From NCBI GenBank assembly GCA_943788195.1, contig CALSPH010000002.1, positions 62,001 to 126,000 on the forward strand: 64,000 bases of DNA. The letters run 5' to 3'. The notes beneath the pieces are model-generated. The model was not told where the DNA came from. It made no database searches and saw nothing but the letters and a program-made list of their open reading frames with translations. Made by a program: the position numbers and the translations under genes. Each line of letters opens with the position of its first letter. Positions within the stretch are counted from its first letter, which is position 1. The stretch comes from an uncultured Bacteroidia bacterium (lineage in GTDB: Bacteria; Bacteroidota; Bacteroidia; NS11-12g; UBA955). Below are positions 8,788-17,247 of the stretch, in pieces.

Positions 8788-9529
8788 AACCATTAAAGTA
8801 ATTATTGCGGATGATGAAAAATCAAGCAGAGAGTTAATCCAAGATTACCTGAATCGATATTGCACCGATTTAGAAATTCTTGCCTTGGCTAAAGACGCAA
8901 ATGAAGCGGTAGAAATGATTGAAAAACACCAACCTGATTTGGTTTTCTTGGATGTTGAAATGCCTTTTGGTAATGCCTTTGATGTATTGGAGCGTACCGC
9001 GCATGCTGAATACAGTTCGATATTTATTACTGCGTATGACGATTACGCAATTAAGGCCTTAAACTACAGCGCTGCTTATTATATTCTAAAACCAGTAAGT
9101 ATTGAAGAGTTGGTGAGCGCAGTTGAGAAAGTGAAAGAGATGATGGGTGGAAATGAAGCTGCGCAGTTACGTGAAGTATTGAAAAACAACATTTCTTCAA
9201 AGAGTATTAAACGGATTGTATTGCCGAATCAAAATGGTTTTGAAATTGTGAACACTGAAGATGTCGTTTGCATTTCGGGCAACGGAAACTATTCTGACTT
9301 ATACCTAACCTCAGGTGTTAAAAAAACGGTGAGTAAAGTGCTCAAATATTTCGCTCAGCTGGAAGAAGAGCCTCATTTTTTACGTGTGCACAAATCACAT
9401 ATCGTCAATTTAAACCAAGTTAAGGCCTATAAAAAAGGACGGGGTGGTTCATTGCTCATGAGCAACAACAGAGAGGTGGAAGTATCCATCAACAAAAAGA
9501 AAGAGTTGTTGACTGGGTTGGGTAGATAG
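8780..9529 (+). CDS. LytTR-family response regulator
   Basis: A 249-residue response regulator with a receiver domain (acid pocket D11/D12, phospho-acceptor D58 in FLDVEMP, T84 in FITAYD, K104 in ILKPV) followed by a C-terminal LytTR DNA-binding domain (about 150-247, with FLRVHKSHIVNLNQV). The ATG at 8780 is used, eight bases inside the end of the kinase gene. It starts a canonical receiver (MPKTIKVIIADDE), and the frame upstream is merely open. Its partner is the kinase encoded just upstream. Its DNA targets are not visible here. It converges with the MMPL transporter gene, 9 bases away. Confidence 0.92.
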   Translation: MPKTIKVIIADDEKSSRELIQDYLNRYCTDLEILALAKDANEAVEMIEKHQPDLVFLDVEMPFGNAFDVLERTAHAEYSSIFITAYDDYAIKALNYSAAYYILKPVSIEELVSAVEKVKEMMGGNEAAQLREVLKNNISSKSIKRIVLPNQNGFEIVNTEDVVCISGNGNYSDLYLTSGVKKTVSKVLKYFAQLEEEPHFLRVHKSHIVNLNQVKAYKKGRGGSLLMSNNREVEVSINKKKELLTGLGR

Positions 9530-9538
9530 TCGCCCTTA

Positions 9539-11755
9539 TTATTGCTTAGTATTATCCTTCATCCAACTCAATATGAGTGGCAACAGAAACAGATCGCATA
9601 ACAGCGCCATTACCATCCCAATACACACCAATAAACCTGTAATATAGTTGGCATAAAAATGAGAGAAAACCAAGACCCCAAAACCCGCAACCAGAATAAT
9701 GGTGGTTAGAATAATAGCTGCACCACTCGTTCGTACGGAATTCAACACCGCTTGCTTATTCTCCACTCCTTTCTCCTTTTCAATTTTGTACCGGGCTAAG
9801 AAATGGATGGTATCATCCACCGCAATACCAAAGGCAATGGTGTATACAATCGTAGTGGCCACATTCATTCCAAAATCAAGCAGCCCAACTGTAGCTGTAA
9901 TTGCAAACAAGGGCAAAATGTTGGGTATGAGCGAAAACAAGCCGATAAAAAACGATCTAAAAATAATGGATATCGATAAAAATATGAACAATACAATGAC
10001 GCCTAAATTCCAGATCATCCCTTCCGATACATTTACATTGGTCATATCTATAATATGCGCTTTGCCGGTTACGGCTATATTAATATCAGGGCATGCATTG
10101 GATGCAAATGCATTTAACGAATCATGTAATGCAAATGTCGCGTAACTTCCTTGATCCCTTGTTTTGGTTTTAATGAAGGTTGCACGCTTATCCCGAGAAA
10201 CAAAACTTCGCAATTTTAACACTCGCGCATTTTTAATCAAAATACTCCTTACCTGCTTTATCCCTTCATCATCGGTTGGTATTCTATATTGCGCAGAATA
10301 ACAGTGATTGAGTGATCGATTGACCTGTTTTACACTGCTCGCAAGACTCATCTCTATGGTGGCTGGATAGTGCGATTCAACAAAACGTTCTAACTCATTT
10401 AACTGTCGCAAAATCTTAGCATCAAAAACAGATGCGGTTGAATCATTGAGTGTAATGGCGAAAGTTAAATCCCGCAAGCCATTCATTTCTAACTCCACAA
10501 AAGACAGAATTTCACCCACTTCATCATCCTCCTTTAAATCCTGATAAAAGTAATTGTTATGATGCACCCGCAATACGCCTAAAACACATATCACCACCAC
10601 TCCTAAAGTGACCAATAGGGTGGGTGTTCCCCAAATCCGATTCGGTGTGATGCGAAACAATACATTATTTACTGTAATCTTTTTTGAATAATAAAGGAGA
10701 ATAGGCAATACGAAATAAGCCAAAATTAAGGCATACACTACACCTAGTGCAGTAAAACCACCAAATTCTTGAAAAACGGGGATATTACTATTTGCCAACG
10801 AAAGGAACCCGATTGAAGTGGTGAGAGTGGTAAGAATAATGGCACGCAAAATATCTTTCTGCGTGGCCTTTATTTTTGCAAATGCATCGCCCTCCTCCTC
10901 CTCGGAATAACGCGAAATAATATGAATTACATCGCTAAGCGATATTACGCTTACAATCACCGGAATGGCAATCGTCAACGCATTGATATCAATTCCGAAC
11001 AATGCTACCGTTCCCATAATCCAAATGACTGTCCCAATGACAATGGTAATTGGAATAACCACACCCATAAAGGATCGAAAAAAGAATGTAAGCAAGACCA
11101 GCATAAGCACAATGGCAATTATGATAAGGAGGGTAGAGTCTTTTTTAATTTTTTCAACCATGAGATGGTTGTTATAGTCTAAATCAATAAAATGGGTGTT
11201 CTGAAAAGCAAATGGCTTGGCTAAACCCTCAATATCTGCAACCAGGTTAAGTAAGGAATCGGTTTGAAGGGTGTCCTTAAAAACTAGATAAATGACGGTA
11301 GAATTTCCTTTTTCACTTAAAAACTGGCGTTTAAGATTTGGAATTGAATCCAATGATTGCATAGAGTTCAAGTAATCTCTGCGACTGCGTAAATCCAATA
11401 AGTTGGTACTTGCCAGTTCGTCATTATTCAATTGAACGGATTGAAGATTTGTCACTGCAGCCACCTCCATTATTTCTGGCAGCTGTTCAAGTTGTTTAGA
11501 AAAAGAATCTATGCGTAAGAATGCCTCATAATCAATTAAGGATCCATTTTCAATGCCAAGCAATGCTGCATTTGGCATGGATTGGTCGAATTGCTCAAAA
11601 AATGAAGTATAAAACTGATTTTCCTGTTCGTTCTTGTCAAAGAAATCATCCATTTCATACCCAAATTGGATATTCGAAAGTTGGTAACCGAAGAATCCTG
11701 TTATAGCAAGGAATGGTATAATAATAAACTTCCTATATCGGGTTGCAAATAACAA
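9539..11755 (-). CDS. MMPL/RND-family membrane transporter
   Basis: A 738-residue RND-superfamily protein with two repeats, each made of one membrane helix, a large periplasmic loop, then a cluster of five helices (first cluster about residues 205-360, second about 575-735). The conserved acidic motif is visible in the second repeat as GIAVDDTIHFLARY, and the first repeat has PVIVSVISLSDVIHIISRY. Such MMPL/HpnN-like permeases usually export lipids or hydrophobic compounds using the proton gradient. No adaptor or outer-membrane partner gene is adjacent. The start is TTG at 11755. A -7 element (minus strand TAATTTTG, 11776-11783) lies just upstream in a divergent promoter region shared with the TPR gene. 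Confidence 0.88.
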   Translation of the reverse strand: MLFATRYRKFIIIPFLAITGFFGYQLSNIQFGYEMDDFFDKNEQENQFYTSFFEQFDQSMPNAALLGIENGSLIDYEAFLRIDSFSKQLEQLPEIMEVAAVTNLQSVQLNNDELASTNLLDLRSRRDYLNSMQSLDSIPNLKRQFLSEKGNSTVIYLVFKDTLQTDSLLNLVADIEGLAKPFAFQNTHFIDLDYNNHLMVEKIKKDSTLLIIIAIVLMLVLLTFFFRSFMGVVIPITIVIGTVIWIMGTVALFGIDINALTIAIPVIVSVISLSDVIHIISRYSEEEEGDAFAKIKATQKDILRAIILTTLTTSIGFLSLANSNIPVFQEFGGFTALGVVYALILAYFVLPILLYYSKKITVNNVLFRITPNRIWGTPTLLVTLGVVVICVLGVLRVHHNNYFYQDLKEDDEVGEILSFVELEMNGLRDLTFAITLNDSTASVFDAKILRQLNELERFVESHYPATIEMSLASSVKQVNRSLNHCYSAQYRIPTDDEGIKQVRSILIKNARVLKLRSFVSRDKRATFIKTKTRDQGSYATFALHDSLNAFASNACPDINIAVTGKAHIIDMTNVNVSEGMIWNLGVIVLFIFLSISIIFRSFFIGLFSLIPNILPLFAITATVGLLDFGMNVATTIVYTIAFGIAVDDTIHFLARYKIEKEKGVENKQAVLNSVRTSGAAIILTTIILVAGFGVLVFSHFYANYITGLLVCIGMVMALLCDLFLLPLILSWMKDNTKQ

Positions 11756-11769
11756 TGGTCTTTATTTTA

Positions 11770-11831
11770 AGTGGTCAAAATTAGATAATAGAACCATTAA
11801 AGTAGTAGAATGTTATTTATTTTTGACCACT
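11770..11831. promoter_or_regulatory. Divergent promoter region with an 11-bp inverted repeat
   Basis: AGTGGTCAAAA (11770-11780) and its exact reverse complement TTTTGACCACT (11821-11831) flank a 40-base centre. Each arm carries a -7 element reading outward: minus-strand TAATTTTG at 11776-11783 for the MMPL gene, and plus-strand TATTTTTG at 11818-11825 for the TPR gene. The first transcribed bases of both genes would therefore fall at or next to the same GACCACT sequence. Confidence 0.5.
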
Positions 11832-11836
11832 ACTTT

Positions 11837-12547
11837 ATGAAATATCCAATCATTGCATTATTCCTATTCTTAAACCTGCTGATGTCGCAAGTCTATGTTC
11901 ATGCACAAGATTCATTATCGCAAGTTAAAACTACATCCAATGCGAAAGTGGTGAATAGAATGGCAGATTCCGTTTCGCACTTTTTAGGTAATTATGAATT
12001 TAAAAAGGCCCTGCCCTTTTTAGATAGTTTAATCTACCATTCCAATCAAGTATTTGGCAATCGACAAATTGATGTGCTATACAACACCAGAGCCTGCACC
12101 TATATTCATTCTGCTTCAATTAATGACAAAGAAAATAACCTTATAGCGCAAATGGACTTTGACAGAGCCATAAAATACGCCTCCACTCAAAGCCTTGGCT
12201 TTTATCATTACAATCGCGGCCACTCCTATTTGATGTTGGGTAATGAAAAGAAGTCACTAGAAGAGGCAAAAAAAGCAGTAGCCTTGAAGCCGAACAATGC
12301 CCAATTAGAAGGTACTGTCTTAAAGCTTCTTTACATCATGGACTCATTTCCGGTTGCTTTAGTCATGTGTGATTCGTTGATTGCCAAATATCCTAAAAAT
12401 GGTTATCCGTATTATATCCGTGGGCAAATTAAGCGCGATTATTTACATACTTATATTGAAGGGAATAAAGATAAAGCAAAGGCAAGAGAATTAGGAATGG
12501 CGCAAGGGCTTTACTTCTACTATTGGTTGAACCCAAGAGCACGATAG
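11837..12547 (+). CDS. Exported TPR-repeat protein
   Basis: A protein of 236 residues from the ATG at 11837, which opens a good signal peptide (MKYPIIALFLFLNLLMSQVYVHAQ). The earlier in-frame ATG at 11810 is unlikely because the predicted promoter element TATTTTTG (11818-11825) lies between the two. The mature part has tetratricopeptide-like helix pairs, for example FYHYNRGHSYLMLGNEKKSL followed by AKKAVALKPNN, with another near the C-terminus around YPYYIRGQIK. TPRs mediate protein contacts; no enzymatic domain is visible. The gene is divergent from the MMPL transporter, which may suggest shared regulation. Confidence 0.75.
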   Translation: MKYPIIALFLFLNLLMSQVYVHAQDSLSQVKTTSNAKVVNRMADSVSHFLGNYEFKKALPFLDSLIYHSNQVFGNRQIDVLYNTRACTYIHSASINDKENNLIAQMDFDRAIKYASTQSLGFYHYNRGHSYLMLGNEKKSLEEAKKAVALKPNNAQLEGTVLKLLYIMDSFPVALVMCDSLIAKYPKNGYPYYIRGQIKRDYLHTYIEGNKDKAKARELGMAQGLYFYYWLNPRAR

Positions 12548-12638
12548 CCGGCATTGGTGTAAATACTATAAAATCGGTGTAATGTCACCAATTCTCCACA
12601 ATTTGTGCAAGCAAGATGAAATCTATAAAAAGTAAAAT

Positions 12639-12646
12639 TATCTTTG
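12639..12646 (+). promoter_or_regulatory. Predicted -7 element of the trxB promoter
   Basis: TATCTTTG matches TAnnTTTG and ends only 4 bases before the trxB ATG at 12651. The transcript would have an extremely short leader or none. Confidence 0.55.
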
Positions 12647-12650
12647 TGCC

Positions 12651-13616
12651 ATGACTGAAGAAATAGAAGAAGTTGAATGCCTTATTATTGGCTCTGGCCC
12701 TGCAGGATATACTGCAGCAATATATGCAGCTCGCGCTGATATGAAACCCGTTTTATATGAAGGCATGCAGCCAGGAGGACAACTCACCATTACCACAGAT
12801 GTAGAAAACTATCCAGGTTATCCGGATGGAATTATGGGTCCAGAAATGATGGAACATTTCAAGAATCAGGCAGTTCGTTTGGGAACGGATTCTAGATATG
12901 GAATGGTTACTTCAGTAGATTTTAGTGGCAAACCCCCTTACAATATAATTGTGGATGAAAGCAAAAAAATACTTGCCCATACCGTGATTATCAGCACAGG
13001 TGCATCTGCTAAATGGTTGGGGATCGAATCTGAAACAAGACTCAATGGGAGTGGTGTTTCAGCTTGTGCCGTTTGCGATGGTTTTTTCTACAAAGGTAGC
13101 GATGTAGCTATTGTGGGGGCTGGAGATACTGCTGCTGAAGAAGCAACTTACTTAGCCAAAATATGCAATCAAGTTACCATGCTTGTTAGAAGAGATGAAA
13201 TGCGTGCTTCCAAAGCAATGCAACATCGTGTTGAGAATACGCCAAACATTACGGTGATGTACAACACCGAAACGGATGAAGTATTGGGAAAACATGGGGT
13301 TGAAGGCGTTCGTGTAAAGAATAATCAGACCGGTGAAACAACTGAAATTCCAATTAAAGGGTTTTTTGTAGCCATTGGACACAAACCCAATACGGGCATC
13401 TTTAAGGATTATCTAGATATGGACGAAACCGGTTATATCATCACAAAACCAGACTCTAGCAAAACTAACGTTGAAGGGGTCTTTGCTTGTGGCGATGCCC
13501 AGGATCATATTTACCGACAAGCGGTTACTGCTGCGGGCACCGGATGTATGGCTGCTTTGGATGCTGAACGTTATTTATCTGCAAAAAAATCTGAAGAAAG
13601 CATGAGTCATGCGTAG
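12651..13616 (+). CDS. trxB: Thioredoxin-disulfide reductase
   Basis: NADPH-dependent flavoenzyme that reduces thioredoxin in the cytoplasm. The 321-residue length is normal for the family. The FAD-binding motif GSGPAGY is at residues 14-20, the redox-active pair C139/C142 in ACAVCDG, the NADPH-binding motif GAGDTAAE at 157-164, and the closing FAD contact GVFACGDAQD near 281-290. It begins a two-gene unit, overlapping the downstream nuclease-like gene by 8 bases. Confidence 0.96.
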   Translation: MTEEIEEVECLIIGSGPAGYTAAIYAARADMKPVLYEGMQPGGQLTITTDVENYPGYPDGIMGPEMMEHFKNQAVRLGTDSRYGMVTSVDFSGKPPYNIIVDESKKILAHTVIISTGASAKWLGIESETRLNGSGVSACAVCDGFFYKGSDVAIVGAGDTAAEEATYLAKICNQVTMLVRRDEMRASKAMQHRVENTPNITVMYNTETDEVLGKHGVEGVRVKNNQTGETTEIPIKGFFVAIGHKPNTGIFKDYLDMDETGYIITKPDSSKTNVEGVFACGDAQDHIYRQAVTAAGTGCMAALDAERYLSAKKSEESMSHA

Positions 13617-14727
13617 TATTGCACTCTGCATTAGCATATTATTTACCACTGCACTTCAAGCACAAATCCCATCATACGGATCAGCAAATCAGTTGGATGT
13701 GGCCTGTTGGAATATCAAATGGTTTGGCGATTTAAACAATGGGCCCAGTGATGAAACCATGCAGTTTAACAATGCTTTAAAAGTATTTAGAGAAACCAAT
13801 GTAGATGTTTGGGGTCTTTCAGAAATTTCTGATGATGCTACTTTTTCGCGAATGATCGATTCATTGAGTGGCTATCAGGGAATCATTGCCCCAATTAATC
13901 AATCACAAAAAACTGCATTGATGTATGATACCAGTTTGTTTACTGTTCTATTTAATAAACTGGTGATCACAGATAAAAGCTATGATTTTGCCAGTGGACG
14001 ATTTCCTTTCGAGGTGGCTATGGTTCCCAAATATGGCAACCCAAATGACACCCTAATCATTATCGTTTTGCACCTAAAAGCCAATGTAGGCAATGCATCA
14101 GATAAGCAGAAATCTTGGGAAAGAAGAAAAAACGCTGCAGGACATTTGAAAACATACATCAGTCAAACCCATTCAACTAAAAAAGTGGTGGTCTTAGGCG
14201 ATTTCAACGATGATACCGATGTTTCAATTTACAGCCCCAACCCTACTCCTTTTGATACCTTGCTCAATGATGCAAGCAACTACAAGTTTCTTACAATTGG
14301 TTTAAGTGCGTCAAATACAGGGTCCACGGTGGGCAGAACAGATATGATTGATCATCAAATGGTCAGTGATGAATTGTTTAATGCCTACATAGCCAATTCT
14401 TGCAAGATTATGCCTTTGCAAAACTACATAACCTCTTATAGCTCAACCACCAGCGACCATTATCCAGTAACGGCATCATACAATTATCAGTTTGTTGGAA
14501 TTGATCAACCGAGCACTATAAGTTTATTTATATACCCTAATCCGCTCAAGTTCAATGAAAAATTGAAAATCGAAAATGGAAAACTGATTGGGGTTTTTGA
14601 TTTGAATGGGAAAGAATTGAATCCTGACTTATTCTTAAACGTTAATGCCATAAGAAAACCTGGGGTTTATGCGATCCAAATTGAATTGAACGGCAGCGTA
14701 TACCATCGAAAACTTTTGGTTCAATAA
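13609..14727 (+). CDS. Exported endonuclease/exonuclease/phosphatase protein with T9SS C-terminal domain
   Basis: A 372-residue protein with a signal peptide (about 1-18, ending LQAQ), an EEP-fold phosphodiesterase domain (about 25-290) and a C-terminal sorting domain of type A (about 300-372, IYPNPLKFNEKLKIENGKL ... GVYAIQI). EEP motifs are visible: ACWNIKWFG, VWGLSEI with the metal-binding Glu, LHLKAN, VVLGDFNDD and the terminal catalytic TSDHYPV. The protein is thus probably exported by type IX secretion and anchored or released at the cell surface, where it could degrade extracellular nucleic acid. Its start codon lies inside the end of trxB; the functional link is unclear. Confidence 0.88.
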   Translation: MRSIALCISILFTTALQAQIPSYGSANQLDVACWNIKWFGDLNNGPSDETMQFNNALKVFRETNVDVWGLSEISDDATFSRMIDSLSGYQGIIAPINQSQKTALMYDTSLFTVLFNKLVITDKSYDFASGRFPFEVAMVPKYGNPNDTLIIIVLHLKANVGNASDKQKSWERRKNAAGHLKTYISQTHSTKKVVVLGDFNDDTDVSIYSPNPTPFDTLLNDASNYKFLTIGLSASNTGSTVGRTDMIDHQMVSDELFNAYIANSCKIMPLQNYITSYSSTTSDHYPVTASYNYQFVGIDQPSTISLFIYPNPLKFNEKLKIENGKLIGVFDLNGKELNPDLFLNVNAIRKPGVYAIQIELNGSVYHRKLLVQ

Positions 14728-14755
14728 TTTTTAGGTAGGTATTGTGGGAGTTCTC

Positions 14756-14782
14756 GTCCGAAGCTTCGGACTCCGCTCGGAC
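14756..14782. repeat. Perfect 16-bp palindrome with a third repeat arm
   Basis: GTCCGAAGCTTCGGAC (14756-14771) is a perfect palindrome. A further CGGAC (14778-14782) gives an alternative pairing partner. It follows the trxB-nuclease unit by about 30 bases and precedes a T-rich run (CTTCTTTTATT), so it may act as a terminator, or it may be a dispersed palindromic repeat. Confidence 0.5.
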
Positions 14783-14881
14783 TGACTTCTTTTATTAGAG
14801 CGTGTTTTAAGCATATGCCGAGGTAATTTTTAATTAATAGCAACTAATTACTTCATCCCATTTACTATAAAAACTAATCCG

Positions 14882-14889
14882 TACCTTTG
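14882..14889 (+). promoter_or_regulatory. Predicted -7 element of the mevalonate operon promoter
   Basis: TACCTTTG matches the Bacteroidota -7 consensus, 15 bases before the ATG of fni at 14905. Confidence 0.55.
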
Positions 14890-14904
14890 CTGTTTTAATA
14901 AAGT

Positions 14905-15912
14905 ATGGCAAGGGATACCGAAATAAATCAGCGCAAAAAGGATCATATTAATTTAGCGTTCCAATCACAAGTGTTGGAATCGGATTCTCGATTCTATTAT
15001 GAGCCTGCATTGGCTGGCCATCCCTCTCCAGATACAAAGCATCCTGTTCAATTGGGCAGACAAGCCATGGATTATCCCATGTGGATTTCTAGTATGACGG
15101 GTGGAGCAACAATAGCCAATGAAATTAATATCAATTTGGCTAAAGTTGCTGCCAAGTTTAGATTGGGCATGGGCTTGGGTTCATGCCGCGTTATTTTAAA
15201 TGATGATAACTATCTCGCTGACTTTGCAATAAGAAAGTATATACAAGACCAACCCTTATATGCTAATCTTGGAATTGCTCAAATTGAAGAACTAATACAT
15301 GACAATCAATTAGGTAAAATCAATGAACTAATCAATAAGACCGATGCCAATGGACTGATTATACATATCAATCCATTACAAGAATGGTTACAACCTGCAG
15401 GAGATCGCTACTATCAAAGTCCATTGGACAACATAAAACGGGTTTTAGACTTTTTAGACCATCCGATTATCGTAAAGGAAGTTGGTCAAGGATTTGGACC
15501 GGAAAGCATACTAGAACTGCTTAAGCTTCCTTTAACCGCATTGGATTATGGCGCTTTGGGTGGAACAAATTTTAGCAAAGTAGAATTGCTCAGACATGAA
15601 AACCCACGCTTAGATGCATTGTCAAAAACTGTTTATTTGGGTCATTCAGCAAATGAAATGACTTCGATGATTTCATCCATCCATAAAAATAATGCAACTG
15701 ACCTAAAAACGGGAACAATTATCGTATCAGGTGGTATTTCATCGTATTTAGACGGATACTACCAAATACAGAAATTACCTTTGAATGCAATGTATGGTCA
15801 AGCTTCTGCCTTCTTAAAATATGCTCAATTGGGTTATGAGCCATTAGAGCAATTTGTTCAAGGACAGATTGAAGGATTGCAGTTGGCCCATCAGTTTTTA
15901 AAAGTTAAATAA
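14905..15912 (+). CDS. fni: Type 2 isopentenyl-diphosphate delta-isomerase
   Basis: FMN- and NADPH-dependent enzyme that interconverts isopentenyl and dimethylallyl diphosphate in isoprenoid synthesis. The 335-residue product shows RKKDHINLA at the N-terminus, the FMN-site segment WISSMTGGA, the catalytic Gln/Glu metal-binding segment HINPLQEWLQPAGDR, KEVGQGFG with the flavin-contacting lysine, and the glycine-rich ALGGTNFSKVE. It heads a three-gene unit; its TAA stop (15910-15912) is followed at once by the ATG of the HMG-CoA reductase gene. Confidence 0.95.
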   Translation: MARDTEINQRKKDHINLAFQSQVLESDSRFYYEPALAGHPSPDTKHPVQLGRQAMDYPMWISSMTGGATIANEININLAKVAAKFRLGMGLGSCRVILNDDNYLADFAIRKYIQDQPLYANLGIAQIEELIHDNQLGKINELINKTDANGLIIHINPLQEWLQPAGDRYYQSPLDNIKRVLDFLDHPIIVKEVGQGFGPESILELLKLPLTALDYGALGGTNFSKVELLRHENPRLDALSKTVYLGHSANEMTSMISSIHKNNATDLKTGTIIVSGGISSYLDGYYQIQKLPLNAMYGQASAFLKYAQLGYEPLEQFVQGQIEGLQLAHQFLKVK

Positions 15913-17247
15913 ATGGAAATAGTTAAAGGATTTAGCAAACTAAGCAAAGAAGCAAAACAGGAATGGTTAATCAATAACTATTGCGCAAACCCTGAAAAGT
16001 CTCTGGAACTTTTAAAAAGTTATAATCACGATGATGCAAGAATTCAAAAACTGCATGATGAGTTTATAGAAAATACAGTATCCAATTATTTTTTACCATT
16101 TGGAGTCGCTCCCAATTTTGTTATAAATGGAAAAATTAAATGTATTCCATTGGCGATTGAGGAAAGTAGTGTAGTTGCTGCAGCGGCAAAGGCAGCAGGC
16201 TTTTGGGCAGAACGTGGAGGCTTTAAGGCTAACGTTCTAAGCAAAGAAAAAATTGGTCATGTTCACTTTGTGTGGCGTGGTAAGAACCCGGATGACCTTT
16301 TTGCATTCTTTGAAAAGAATAAGCAAAAATTCTTTTCCGCAACGGAAAGTTTAACTGCAAACATGCGTAAGCGTGGTGGTGGTATTATGGACCTTCGCAT
16401 CAAAGACAAAACAGACCTAGAACCCAATTTCTATCAATTAGAAGGTACATTCAATACCGTTGATAGTATGGGTGCCAATTTCATAAACAGTCTTTTAGAA
16501 GAATTCTCTAAAGTATTGGAACAAGAAATTAGTACAGCAGAAGAATTAGAGCAAGAAGACCGATCTGTAGAAATCATCATGTGCATTCTGAGTAATTTCA
16601 CCCCAAACTGTCTGGTACGGGCTGAAGTAAGTTGTCCGGTGGATTCACTTGCTATGGAAGGGGTTACCGGTGAAGAGTTTGTTCAGAAATTCATCAATGC
16701 CATTAAGGTGGCAGAAATAGAGCCTTATCGAGCGGTAACGCACAACAAAGGAATCATGAACGGCATCGATTCTGTAATACTTGCCACTGGTAATGACTTT
16801 AGAGCAGTGGAAGCATGTGTGCATGCGTATGCATCAAAGGATGGTAAATATACTTCACTCTCCCATGCGAATGTGAAAGACGGCAACTTTTCTTTTTGGA
16901 TTGAGGTTCCCATTTCGGTTGGCACTGTAGGTGGTATCACCAAATTACACCCTATGGTTAAATTTGCACATGAAATATTGGGCAACCCCAATGCAGACGA
17001 ATTAATGGAGGTAATCGCGGTAGCCGGTTTGGCCCAAAATTTTTCTGCAATTCGCTCTTTGGTTACCACAGGTATCCAAAAAGGGCATATGAAAATGCAC
17101 TTGCTCAATATTTTGAATCAATTGGAAGCAACCTCAGATGAAAAGAAACAAATTGTTGCATACTTTAAAGATAAAATTGTAAGCCACAGTGCTGCAGTTG
17201 AAATTTTTGAAAAGATTAGAGGCCAAAAAACATCTGTTAACAACTAA
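15913..17247 (+). CDS. Hydroxymethylglutaryl-CoA reductase (class II type)
   Basis: Reduces HMG-CoA to mevalonate, the committed step of the mevalonate pathway. The 444-residue protein lacks the membrane domain of eukaryotic class I enzymes and resembles bacterial class II reductases. Visible motifs are IEESSVVAAAAKAA (substrate-binding Glu), NTVDSMGANFIN (nucleotide-site DxMGAN form), HNKGIMNGIDSVILATGND and the catalytic-lysine segment GTVGGITKLHP. The start abuts the fni stop and its own stop abuts the kinase ATG (TAA|ATG at 17245-17248), implying tight translational coupling. Class II enzymes can be degradative, but this operon context favours biosynthesis. Confidence 0.93.
   Translation: MEIVKGFSKLSKEAKQEWLINNYCANPEKSLELLKSYNHDDARIQKLHDEFIENTVSNYFLPFGVAPNFVINGKIKCIPLAIEESSVVAAAAKAAGFWAERGGFKANVLSKEKIGHVHFVWRGKNPDDLFAFFEKNKQKFFSATESLTANMRKRGGGIMDLRIKDKTDLEPNFYQLEGTFNTVDSMGANFINSLLEEFSKVLEQEISTAEELEQEDRSVEIIMCILSNFTPNCLVRAEVSCPVDSLAMEGVTGEEFVQKFINAIKVAEIEPYRAVTHNKGIMNGIDSVILATGNDFRAVEACVHAYASKDGKYTSLSHANVKDGNFSFWIEVPISVGTVGGITKLHPMVKFAHEILGNPNADELMEVIAVAGLAQNFSAIRSLVTTGIQKGHMKMHLLNILNQLEATSDEKKQIVAYFKDKIVSHSAAVEIFEKIRGQKTSVNN

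Noticed and set aside
9699-10145. 148-codon plus-strand open frame inside the MMPL transporter gene
   Set aside because: Antisense to a well-supported RND protein; composition is that of a mirrored membrane-protein gene and it has no family motif or promoter of its own.
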